A DNA stretch of 64,000 bases from positions 62,001 to 126,000 of the forward strand of contig NW_026570324.1 of assembly GCF_019649055.1 (NCBI RefSeq). Reading direction: 5' to 3'. Of the stretch, positions 36,501-45,687 are shown in pieces. The stretch comes from Paramacrobiotus metropolitanus. Its lineage: Eukaryota; Tardigrada; Eutardigrada; Parachela; Macrobiotidae. Below the pieces are notes generated by a model. The model did not search any database, had not been told where the DNA came from, and saw only the letters and a list, made by a program, of their open reading frames with translations. How positions within the stretch are numbered: the stretch's first letter is position 1; each line of letters opens with the position of its first letter. Position numbers and translations under genes: made by a program.

Positions 36501-37372
36501 CGGAGCTCTGGAGGTCACCCTGTTGCTGTTCCAATTCGAATAAGCGAGTTTCGAGTGTCGATAATCTGTCTCGATACTCCTGTTTCCGCTTGTCCGCCTG
36601 ACGTTCAGTGGCATCAAGTTCATTTTCCAGCTCCCTTACGCGTCTCCTAAGAGTTAACGTAGGACTGTTTGGTGACTGTGGTCGTACATTGATAACCTTT
36701 CCATTCTGTGTCCGGTCAATTAAATGTTCGGGGATATCCTTAAACGGGGTCACTTCTTCTGCTCGGTCAGCCTCTTTCATTGCAGTTTGAAAGGACATAT
36801 TCATCGTTGCGTCATCATCTGTGAAGTATGACTCGTTGGATTCATCTGAGACCATTGGAGTTGCAAAAAGGTCATCATCTGCCGCTTTCATTCAATGAAA
36901 GGTCATCCAATCCCAATTCAGTCAATCCCTCTTCGGTGACCTTTGTGTTTCTCTCTTCCACTTGAGCCAGGTTCACATTTTTATCCTGCTCATGCGTTCC
37001 GCTAATGGTAGCATCCAGCTGTGATGCTCCAACTGGTTCCACTCCTTTCCCTGTGGGCATTTCCTCCCCGGTGACCTTTTTCTGGTTCATCGGATGACTT
37101 CCCGCCGCAGATGCGGGAGTATCCTTTCCGTCACCGCTGGAGCTCTCCTCATTCTGTGTAGCTCCAAGCGCCACTTGGTATGTGCTATCACTGCCTTTGC
37201 TGTCTTTTCTTGCAAAGGTCACAGCCGCTCGGGTCTGTCTATCATGTCCGACTGGACGCGCGAGCGACTTGTATTCCTTCTTATATGGATCAACTGCGCT
37301 TTGTTGTGATCCTCGGGAGCTCCTGCTTCCCTGACTGCTGGTAGATGTCGGTTCCTCTTGTTCTTTGTCCAT
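33596..37372 (-). mobile_element. gag region of the giant retroelement
   Basis: The sense order starts with a short Ser/Gln-rich frame (37372-36875, 165 aa). It overlaps a 721-aa frame (36891-34726) by 17 bases. That frame has a long coiled coil (about residues 70-470, heptad-like EKVTQQ and LRKVNLEN stretches), then a charged linker, then a capsid-like segment (GWTRLVRETQDTYQLTD, VKEWMEKFKDEYGD) typical of retrotransposon gag. Last comes a Gly/Asn-rich nucleocapsid part (34450-33596) with one CCHC knuckle, CQYCMYGNHQTQGC (C-x2-C-x4-H-x4-C), near 34.1 kb, and RGG-like repeats. A long coiled coil ahead of the capsid is unusual for Ty3/gypsy gag. Confidence 0.8.
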
Positions 37373-37447
37373 GTTGATCGGATAACTTGGACGCTCCTGT
37401 CAATTGTTCTCACACACACGTTATTGTATGGTTTATTCAATTTTCCT

Positions 37448-37965
37448 AAAGGTCACTTTGTACCTCCGAAATTTTTCTAAGTCCTTATTAAAGGTCACTT
37501 TTCGACTGAAAAATTTCGACTAAGTCCTTTGTAAAGGTCACTTTTTCGGTAAAAAGTTCGAGAGATTTGCCCTAAAAGGTCACTTTCGGACAAAACTTCA
37601 AAACCGCTTTTACAGCTCAGAATACGTTAGCGAATGAAATCCTACAGCTGCTGATATCGCTGTACTATTAATCAACTCAATTCCAACTTCGTTAAAGGTC
37701 ACCGTTGATCACTTTCAGATCATAAAGGTCACTAAAATTAGGTCAATTTGGTCAATTCCAACTTTTTGGTAAAGGTCACTTTTCAAAGTCAAAAGTCAAC
37801 TTCTGGTCTCAAAGGTCACTTCCCGACTCAACTCAACTCAAAGGGTCACTTTCCAGTTCAATTTCTGTTAAAAGGTCACTTTCCACTCAATTCCAGTTAA
37901 AGGTCACTTTTAAGCTCAATTCGATCAAAGGTCACTTTTCCTTTGTCTCAACTCAAAAGGTCACT
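37448..37965. repeat. leader array of AAAGGTCACTTT, 12-13 copies
   Basis: AAAGGTCAC, mostly followed by TTT, occurs on the plus strand at about 37448, 37490, 37533, 37575, 37694, 37734, 37771, 37811, 37871, 37899, 37927 and 37956, with one variant (AAAGGGTCAC) near 37840. The array lies in the untranslated leader between the hairpins and the first gag frame. In the RNA each copy reads AAAGUGACCUUU or close to it. Confidence 0.85.
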
Positions 37966-38539
37966 TTTCGTCTCAATTATCTTATCTCAAATCAAATTTC
38001 CCATTACAGCTAGAGTTCAGTGGAAAATCCCCATTCGGGTTGTTTACTTCTTTCCTATTGGTCGGCTAGCTCAAATTATTCAGTTCAAATTTCAACCAAT
38101 CACAGCTCAGATAACCGACCAATCGCGTTAGTCCATTTAACTTTTATATTAGCCTGACGTCACGGTCAACGGCCAGACGTGCGCACCGTGTGCAAAACCC
38201 CGCCTACTTTTACGCTCAGCTCAGTACGGACCAATAGAAATTGTCAAATTTACCAACTAGCCAATCTCGTAATTATTAGCGGTTTTCTACCTGTTAACCG
38301 TCCGTCCGTTCCGCGTTCCACGGGGAAATGATCCAAATGATCCAGATTCTTCTTCCACTATCCGTTCCCGCGCTGCCGCCGGTTTTACCGTAACGGTGGT
38401 GCCGCACGCTTTCAATAGATTACTGTGCCGGCTGACTGCCGTAGCAACAGTGGTGGCGCTCTACTCCAGTTTGGAGGAGTCTGATCGGTCTTTTCCGTAC
38501 GCCCCTTTCGGCGTTTCGGCGCTTCTGCCCCACGGCTTA
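37966..38539. other. retroelement leader, remainder
   Basis: Non-coding leader between the octamer array and the hairpins. It holds CCAATCACAG and CCAATCGCG boxes (about 38095-38125) and no supported frame. Confidence 0.4.
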
Positions 38540-38683
38540 GGATTCGCTGAATCCTTGCCGAGTACCAGTGACACCAGTGTAGGTCTTCGCTGAAGACTCT
38601 ACACCGAGGAACACTGGCGACTGCTCTCTTGAACTCTTGCACAGCTAAGGAAACAGTACGGTTCTTCGCTGAAGATCCCGTAC
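38540..38683 (-). promoter_or_regulatory. three alike stem-loops in the retroelement leader
   Basis: Three inverted repeats share the apex TTCGCTGAA on the plus strand: 38540-38554 (GGATTCGCTGAATCC), 38577-38604 (outer stem GTGTAG with CTACAC) and 38656-38683 (outer stem GTACGG with CCGTAC). In sense RNA each apex reads UUCAGCGAA. They stand 160-320 bases inside the primer site, where packaging and dimerisation signals of LTR elements usually lie. The function is inferred. Confidence 0.6.
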
Positions 38684-38842
38684 CGAAAACCGAAGCTGGA
38701 AAATCCACGTCAGATGGAGGAATTGCACCGCTTGTGGTGTTGCGCTTTGCTGTGAGTACAGACCTGTGCCTTACTGGTCGGGTTCCACGTCAATAACAGG
38801 CCAACTTTGCCTGACACAAATCAAATCAGAGAACCGCTGTCG

Positions 38843-38854
38843 GCTCTGCTACCA
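38843..38854 (-). other. primer binding site, initiator tRNA-Met type
   Basis: On the sense strand TGGTAGCAGAGC stands five bases inside the 5' LTR. It pairs with the CUCUGCUACCA end known from animal initiator tRNA-Met, with a mismatch only at its last base. This supports the LTR edges and the minus orientation. Confidence 0.75.
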
Positions 38855-38859
38855 TCTAA

Positions 38860-39208
38860 TGGTAGATCCAGAACAGATCCACGGACGGAGACAGAAACGG
38901 AATCTATCCCGTGGAAGTGAGCAATACGATCTGGATTGCGAACTATTGCGGAATCACAAAACGTCGCACCGTAAACTGCTGACTTTTTAATATTGAAAGT
39001 TCCGACAATCGAAAATCAATAATGATCGGCGCAGCTCGATCGTAAAACGTGGAGCCCATTCAACAGCGTGCAACGCTGTGCAGCACGTGCTATGCCGCGC
39101 CCACTAACAAAACACAAGCCAATCAGAAGCGAGACACAACACAGGCCATAATCCAAAGGCGTAGCGCCTAGCGCCACTGACGTGAACGCTAGTGATCCCG
39201 GTCTCACA
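38860..39208 (-). repeat. 5' LTR of the giant retroelement
   Basis: 349 bp, the partner of 14671-15019 with a single difference. Its outer edge lies 66 bases from the ATG of the Ser/Pro-rich frame at 39274, and its transcription would run away from that gene. Confidence 0.9.
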
Positions 39209-39273
39209 GAGTGATACCATTCTCAATTTTCTCGCTATTGATTCCTTTCCGTGCACGCAGATTTTAGCGGAGG

Positions 39274-39663
39274 ATGTCCTCTTCCTCCCCATCCGATACG
39301 TCCGGCCCAGAGCTCGTAGCCCGCTCTCCACAGCCTCCGGCACAGCGACCCCCCGAACCGGGCGGCAGTCATCATCACCTGCAGCCGGCTAGTGGATCGA
39401 GCCGCACGACTCCGGCGCCCGGAAATGCCCAACACCAGGAGGAAAAAGAATCCCCCGCTCACAGCCTCTCTAGTCCGCCTCCACGTATCCGGCTGCTTAA
39501 TTCGTCTCCTGTAAAGAGACTCGTGGTGCCTGCTGCGACTGCACTGCCGCAGCCAGCTGGCGGGGTAGGACTGGGTCGCGGACGTTTGAGCCACGAAATT
39601 CAGTCCAGCGGACGGCGGCGTACACCCGCTGCGGTGAAGCGTGCAAAGTATGCAGTGCCGTAA
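39274..39663 (+). CDS. Ser/Pro-rich frame, possible first exon of the EVH1 gene
   Basis: A 129-aa frame starting MSSSSPSDTSGPEL, rich in S, P and H, with a basic end (RTPAAVKRAKYAVP). The GC-rich third positions match the exons downstream. It may be a separate small gene or an upstream exon. A second open stretch at about 39764-40072 (MMAHVWQSLDGPPDGG) could likewise be an exon. No domain is recognised. The LTR sits directly upstream, so the promoter of this gene may be split off or replaced. Confidence 0.35.
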   Translation: MSSSSPSDTSGPELVARSPQPPAQRPPEPGGSHHHLQPASGSSRTTPAPGNAQHQEEKESPAHSLSSPPPRIRLLNSSPVKRLVVPAATALPQPAGGVGLGRGRLSHEIQSSGRRRTPAAVKRAKYAVP

Positions 39664-40116
39664 TAAGAGCCGGCGCACCATTACATATTTTAATTTTTTG
39701 TTGCTTCATTCTCTTGACGGTTCGTATCTGTAAGCGTGCGTTGTAACTTGTAGCGCTGCCGATGTGATGGCTCATGTTTGGCAATCTCTGGACGGCCCGC
39801 CTGATGGAGGATGGCGTAACAGCGGCTTCTGGTCAGCCTCCTCCTCTGTCCCGCATCATGCGTCACCGCGTGCTCGAAGCACAGCGGAATCGGTGGCGTC
39901 CCTCGGAGGGGAAACAGCGGCAGACACCGCATCGGGCTGGCTGGACGACGCCATTGATTTTCGCCAGCTAGAGGACTTGGCTGCTCCAGGGATCGCCGTC
40001 GTGGGTGTGCGCGAATATTCACTCGGTGGCCAACCAGCCTCCCGCGGCACCCCGCTCGACATTAATCGCTAAGCGGTGATATGCTGGTGTTCTGGTGAGA
40101 GCAGCATAGTCAGCAG

Positions 40117-41553
40117 TATGAAAAACCAGAGGATGTTAACTGTTTGCAGTGGACTGGAGCAAACCGTTGTGACCGTGCACGCGACGGTGAGTGTGTACGA
40201 TGACGTGAGCAAGCGCTGGCTGCCGGCGGGCAGTTCCGGCGTTAACGGCACCTCCAAGGTGCAGATCTACCAGCACACCCTCAACAACACATTCCGCGTC
40301 GTCGGCCGGCGCATGCAGGACCACGAGGTGTGTGATAAATACCTTTATTCACTACTCAAATGTACAAATGGGTGCACGCTGCGCTTCAACGGAAGATGTG
40401 TGTGTGTTTTGGCGCAGGTAGTGATCAACTGTGCCATCGTCAAGGGCCTCAAGTACGACCAGGCCACGTCCACTGTCCACCAGTGGCGCGACAGTGGCCA
40501 GGTGTACGGGCTCAACTTTGCCAGCATGCAGGACGCCAAGACCTTTGCGGCCGCCATGGGCCAGGCCGTCGAGGCCCTCAGTGCCGTCAACCAGGCCCGG
40601 AATCTCAACAGTAATCCCCCGGGTAGGCGTCGCTGCTCACTGTATATTTTTGCCGTACATTTGCTTTTGGCTACGCTTCTAACAGAACAAAATAAACAGC
40701 AGTGTACCAGCTTTTTGACCTCACTGCTTCCCATGGTGCTCTCCAAGGGAGCGCTTGAATTATAACTGCTTTGTGATGGTGATGGTGATGGTGAATGATG
40801 GTGTTGACAGGTAACCGGTACGGAAGCACTTCGCCCTCTGTGAGTGCCGCCTTCATTCAGCCGCAGCAGCAGATGGGCGGCCTGTATGAACCGCACCAGC
40901 AGCCGCAATCCAATCCCGACGGAAACGGAAGCTCGCAGTACGGTCACACTGCCGAGTCGGGCGCGAGCCATGGCCGTGCGCAGCAGCTGATGACCAGCGG
41001 CAACAGCAGTGACAACGACGACCACTACAACGACATCTACAGCCAGTTCAACCGGTAAGGCTGTACTCCTCACTTTGTCCAGACTCAATTTCACCCTCAT
41101 CAAGCAATTAAAAATTAAATAAATATTAAACAAGCATTCAGATACATTAAAAACCTTCTTCAAATATAATTTGATATTAAAATGACGTATCCACTGCAGT
41201 GGCCAGCAGCGCGAGGACTACTACAGCAGCCGGCGCGAGTGGAACTCGCAGCCGCCACGGGGCGTCCCTCCCGGCCACCACGCGACCTTCATCCAGAACG
41301 TTAGCAGTGCGCCGATGGTCAACCAGTCCATGGTGGACAGTGTCTCCTCGGTGTCAGTCCTGCACCAACCGTCAACAGTGCTGACGCCGCAGCGAGCGAT
41401 CGTCGATGCGCAGCGTGCCCATCTCGTGTCCGTCACCGATGCTCGCCGGAAACGTAAGCGTCCCCGCGTGGACGCCAAAGATCTGCGCAGTGTGGCCAAT
41501 CCCACTCGGACGGTACAAACGCCCGGCATCGACTTGCCGCCATCCACCGCCAG
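40117..41553 (+). CDS. Ena/VASP-type EVH1 domain protein (N-terminal exons)
   Basis: EVH1 domains of Ena/VASP bind FPPPP-type ligands and guide actin-filament elongation. Exon 1 (40117-40327; or from 40147 after a TTTGCAG acceptor) reads [19 protein letters not shown] and [15 protein letters not shown]. Exon 2 (40418-40622) reads [31 protein letters not shown] and [13 protein letters not shown]. The ligand-binding aromatics of the family are present: Y in VYDD, W in KRW, F in GLNF. Exon 3 (40811-41054) is Gln/Ser-rich; exon 4 (41200-41553) ends basic ([10 protein letters not shown]). Splice phases 0, 1 and 2 agree at every join. No EVH2 tetramerisation segment or central Pro-rich core follows, which is odd for the family. 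The EVH1 call is firm; the whole-gene model is moderate. Confidence 0.85.
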
Positions 41554-41737
41554 GTAGCTGACGAATTAAGCAGCATACAAAACTAACAGCATAAAATTCT
41601 CGGTAATAGAAACTATATAAACACAGCATAATTAATTATTTATTTGTGTCTATCGCTATAGTGTTATGCCAGTATTCATCCGTGCTGGGCTTGTTCAAGC
41701 AGTAGTTTTGCTGACTGTTCTGGTTTTAATCTCTCAG

Positions 41738-43801
41738 GACAAACAGATTCCAACTGCGGCCGCGAGCATCCCCAATAATTCACGAGGAGGTCCTCCACGA
41801 GGCCGAGCTGTGGATTCAGGGAGTGTTGGATGACGAGGAGCAGTCCTCACGCGGTCCGCCCCCGACCTCGGTGGTGACCACCGAAGAAACCCCGCCGGGA
41901 CCGGCCGAACGGGAAAGGCGACGCGTGCGGAAAAGAGCGGGACGAAGCGCTGGTGCAGGGCGGTCGGCAATGGTGACGCGCTCGGGGCGAGGTGCACGCG
42001 CAAGCCGGGACGGTATTGCAGACCGTCCTGTTTCTGACGATAGCGGAGAGTCAGATTGGGACAGCAGCCCGAAACCACCAACCAAGCGTTACACCGTTCC
42101 TAAACGCCGACCCCGCGGCATCCAGAAGAAGATGAATTTGTCCAGGGAAATCGAGTATGAATCCAATCCAATCGAGTATGAATTGCAGTTAATATTAATT
42201 ACATCAAAGCAGTTTATTATTTCTATGCCGGCACATGCTTTTCTTGTTTTGGAGCATTTTTAAATATATATCAATGTAAATTTTGTTGATTTTACAGCTG
42301 ATTAAGAGCCTTGAAGACATGGCCAATCGTCGGACTGGTAATGGGACCAAATATTGGTTCTGTCCCTACTGTCTGCGCCTAGATAGATTCTGGACATTCG
42401 AAGGCTGCGTTGGGCACCTGCTGGGCCGATACAAAGGGACACCGCAGGATGCCTGTGTACGATGGCGGAGTCATCCTGAAGAGCCGACACGGTACCTTCT
42501 CTGTCGGTTGCCGAAGCGTCTGCCGCTGTATCGGGTCTTAGCAGACACCAACGTCCGCGTCAAGGATCAGAAGCCTACAAAATGGGGACGACTCCTGGAG
42601 TGGGACGACTACGATCGGGGTCCCGAACGCGGCGTAGTCCAACTGCCGTACCTGCAGTCCTTCCACCACATCCAGCTTGACCATTATACGGCAAAGGGTC
42701 AGAAATTGGTGGTCGAGGCCACGTCCGCGTGGCTGAAAGAGCGCCGTTCGGAGGATTTTAACCCGGATGGCACTCCGCGTCACACTACAGCGGCCGGTCG
42801 GCGACGTGACCGCTCGCAGGGACCGCCTGCTGAAAATGTCGGAGGCGCACAAGCCGGCGCAGACGATGCACAACTGGAAGTACTGGCCGGTAGGTTTCTT
42901 GTGGTAACTGCATTGCAGTGCTTTAATTTACTTGAAATGTATTTTTATCTTGCAGGTGTTGTAGACCATGCCGTCGTCCATGAGGTCATACCAAAGCGCG
43001 CGACGGCGCGAAAGACCATCGTCCGACCTCAGCGGGCCAGTACTGGCGACACTCGTACTGCAGCGCGGTTGGTACGCGACGTCCGCCCCCCGTTGGGTTC
43101 GAACCCCGATGCTGCCGCTGACGAGGTTACGACAAAACGAGGGAGAGCGCGCAAGACGGCGGTCAGGCCGCAGAAACTGACGACCGGCACTGCTGGTGCC
43201 ACTGCGCAGGTGCGCGATGCGACCCCGTTTGCGGATCCGACCGTGGAGTCTGTCGATGCGGCGCTGGAAGTGTCGCCGCCCGATCAGCCGCCAAAACGGC
43301 AGACAGTTCGGGCATCGGTAGTTCGGCGTATTCAGTCCGCGAAGTGAGTTGCAAAGCTTCATCTGTTGAATGCGGCGGAATTTGGACTGTTCTTTTTTCA
43401 GTGGTCAGAATGTCGGCGCGCAGAGTCAGCTGCAGCGCTCCTCCCCACCAGTCTGTCCTTCCTTCGATGTAGCGGAAGTAATCATTGAGCCGGCTGCGGC
43501 TGGGATGGATAAACTGCCCGCTGGCTCGTACCGTAAAGTTTACGGTAATCCTTATGGCGCAGTACCGCCCCTTACATCCGGGCCTGCACTTGGCGATGTT
43601 GCCACGGAGCCCTTGGACCTCAGCGGCAGGGTGGCCGGTCGTCCGCGCGGCGACCAAAGCTCCGTTCCGGTCACAGCAGGCGGACGGAAGAGCCGCAGCG
43701 GAAGCCGCGCGCCAGCAGGGCCAAGCGGACGGAAGGGCCGCGCACCGGCACCGCGGGAAACCTCAGTAGATCGGGCTGTCCGATATCTGATGAGTCTGTA
43801 G
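41738..43801 (+). CDS. unrecognised CxxC-containing basic protein, probably the 3' half of the EVH1 gene
   Basis: The exon at 41738 (after CTCTCAG) completes the split AGG codon left at 41553, so it can join the EVH1 exons. It reads IIHEEVLHEAELWIQG, then an acidic and basic linker (ERERRRVRKRAGR). Later exons: about 42311-42889, 42955-43343 and 43402-43801, each with GT-AG edges. The second carries WFCPYCLRLDRFW, then C and H spaced C-x2-C-x11-C-x2-H, a possible zinc site, followed by WGRLLEWDDYDRG. Two alike basic blocks follow (KRATARKTIVRPQ, KRGRARKTAVRPQ), resembling AT-hook or DNA-binding tails. The end is YLMSL. No family is recognised. It could also be a separate gene starting MANRRTGNGTKY. 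Confidence 0.6.
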
Positions 43802-45687
43802 AACCGAAACAGGACGGACGATTTGTTTTTTCCACATTAATTCATTTTTTTTATATTCATCCATTTCATGTTTTATATTTGATAATAGTACTTGCTTTTG
43901 TTATTTTTGCCTTTATTTGTCTGCGGCATGCGAAAGCATGATGGCTTTTTATTATTTCATTGATAATGGTTAGTGATACTAAAATCTTTATCGTCGTCTC
44001 TTTTGTTTTTCTTGATTGTTTTATCATATGGAGTTGGCGATGTTGTTTGCTGTGTGGTTGTTTGCGGATTCGTTGCGGCTACTGTTGTCTGTTATTAATA
44101 AAAACGCCTTAAGTTTGCAAAGGTATTTTTTCGGATAATTTTCGGATAATTTGATACCGCGTTATTAGCGGTAAGGTGTACTTACTTGCAACAAAGGTGT
44201 ACTTACCACAAAGAAAGCAAATTCATATATATAACAAAGTTAAGGCATAAACTGTCTGTTTCCGCGAACTAGACCGCTTCCGTTAACGGAGACAACGTAT
44301 CGGTGATAATGCGCTGATGCGCTTTATGTAAGTATGTTTTCCATAATTACATGCCGTATTAAGCAGAGGTGTATAATGACGCTGCAGCCAAACTAATGCT
44401 ATTAATACTCGTAGCATAACTAAGGTTATTAATAGCAATTAATAGCATTGTGCTACAATATTGTAGCACAAAGTAGTAGGTACTGTACGTACTAGCCTTT
44501 TACGATAACAAATTATTATTTTGCACTTTATTATCTTTGTTTTATGCCGCTGTAACGCAATATAATTCAGCCCTAAGGCACTGAAAAGATAAGAAAGGTC
44601 AAATTTCAGTATTTACATAAGTCGGAAAGTGTGTGCATTCTTGTCATACGCAAAAAAATAGAACGCCTTTTTGTATGTTGTTTTTTTGTACAAAACCTGA
44701 TAATTATTAAGTTAATTGAACAGCTATCTTTCTCATTAGAAGAACTTCTAAACGCGTCTGAACGAAGGCGCACCAAAGCAAAGCAAAATCATAACACAGC
44801 TCAAATCAGCAACGCGGAAGCGGTGGAAATTAGCTACTGGTAGTACTGCGCACCTTCCGTCGAGCATGCCGTTACATGGGCGTAACTGCGAGCATGCAAG
44901 CAAGTAGGCTGCAAGAAATCGTACTGCGTTGACCTTTCCTTGCACACAGCATTATCTGTACAGAGCAATGAGACGGAAGCGTGTGCTTAATTACTGCTGC
45001 AGCTGATGATATATTATTATTATAACTTTCCAAATCTTCAATAGAAAATAATTCAAACTAATGAAAAACATTCTCGACTACTGTTAATTTCACGAAAACA
45101 GAATTCATAATCTAACCCATTTAAAATAGCATAAGTAGGATGTAATTTATGCCAGTTAGCGTATCAACTCTAGCCAAAAACACTGATACAGGAAAAAAAC
45201 ATGGAACGAGACCGCAGAAAAATTAAGGTCTCAAAATTACGCAGCCGAAAACCGTCAAAAAAATATGGGTGGTTACCCATAAACAGGATACCTCGTGAGG
45301 TATTTGTGTAAAAAATTGAAGCGGAACAACTGGATGGATTCGCAGAGCCGTTATGAAAAAGAAACGTCACGGCGCGGTACGGTATACGGTACGGTGAGTC
45401 CGGACTACAGCTTTTAGCAATCTGCAAAAAATAATGCAAAAACACAATGTAGCAGTAACTGAACATTGTTGATAAAACCCGTGCGTAAGCTTTAACATTA
45501 ATCTCACTTACGTTCCAGTAAATACTTTATACCGCGGGCCGATTCTCCTGAGACGTTGCGTCTTCCCGACGACGAAGTGGTTCGGATGGACGCTGCGGAG
45601 GTGGATGAGGAACGCCTAATTGTTTACCACAAAACGTTTAATAAATGTTATTAAAGATCGTCATCCTAAAAGGCAAAAGCAGCTTAA
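43802..45687. other. intergenic stretch between convergent genes
   Basis: This is the downstream region of the EVH1 gene and of the minus-strand gene that ends at 45688. AATAAA-type signals occur (about 44098). Otherwise it is AT-rich with short frames only. Two isolated octamers of the retroelement type occur (about 44597 and 44932). Confidence 0.4.

Larger units (their letters stand above)
14671..39208 (-). mobile_element. giant Ty3/gypsy-type LTR retroelement, about 24.5 kb
   Basis: Two direct 349-bp repeats (14671-15019 and 38860-39208) with TG...CA ends bound the element. Its sense strand is minus. Order along the RNA: 5' LTR, primer site, leader with hairpins and a motif array, gag region (37372-33596), pol region (33299-24585; protease, RT, RNase H, integrase in Ty3 order), four further frames (24459-23107, 23008-19970, 20033-19545, 19205-16464), trailer with repeats, 3' LTR. 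The LTRs differ at one of 349 positions, so the insertion is young. It looks largely whole, with about three interruptions in pol. No clear target duplication is seen at the outer edges, and no good polypurine tract stands next to the 3' LTR. Typical Ty3/gypsy elements are several-fold shorter. No env-like protein with membrane segments was seen. Confidence 0.85.

Noticed and set aside
17466-37000. Plus-strand frames inside the retroelement, such as 26125-26610, 33635-34168 and 32870-33388
   Set aside because: They are antisense to frames with clear gag and pol motifs and have skewed composition.
37448-37965. Leader array as a CRISPR-like or tRNA-like structure
   Set aside because: Repeats of 8-12 bases at irregular spacing with no unique spacers of fixed length; the setting is an animal genome.
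15297-37965. The octamer as plain nuclear-receptor enhancer sites
   Set aside because: Not excluded, but sites would be expected in the LTRs, where there are none; nor would this explain the strand flip or copies throughout coding sequence. Kept only as one option.
40345-41163. Long minus-strand frame (272 aa) across the EVH1 exons
   Set aside because: It is antisense to exons with a clear EVH1 match and agreeing splice phases; GC-rich exons often leave long antisense frames.
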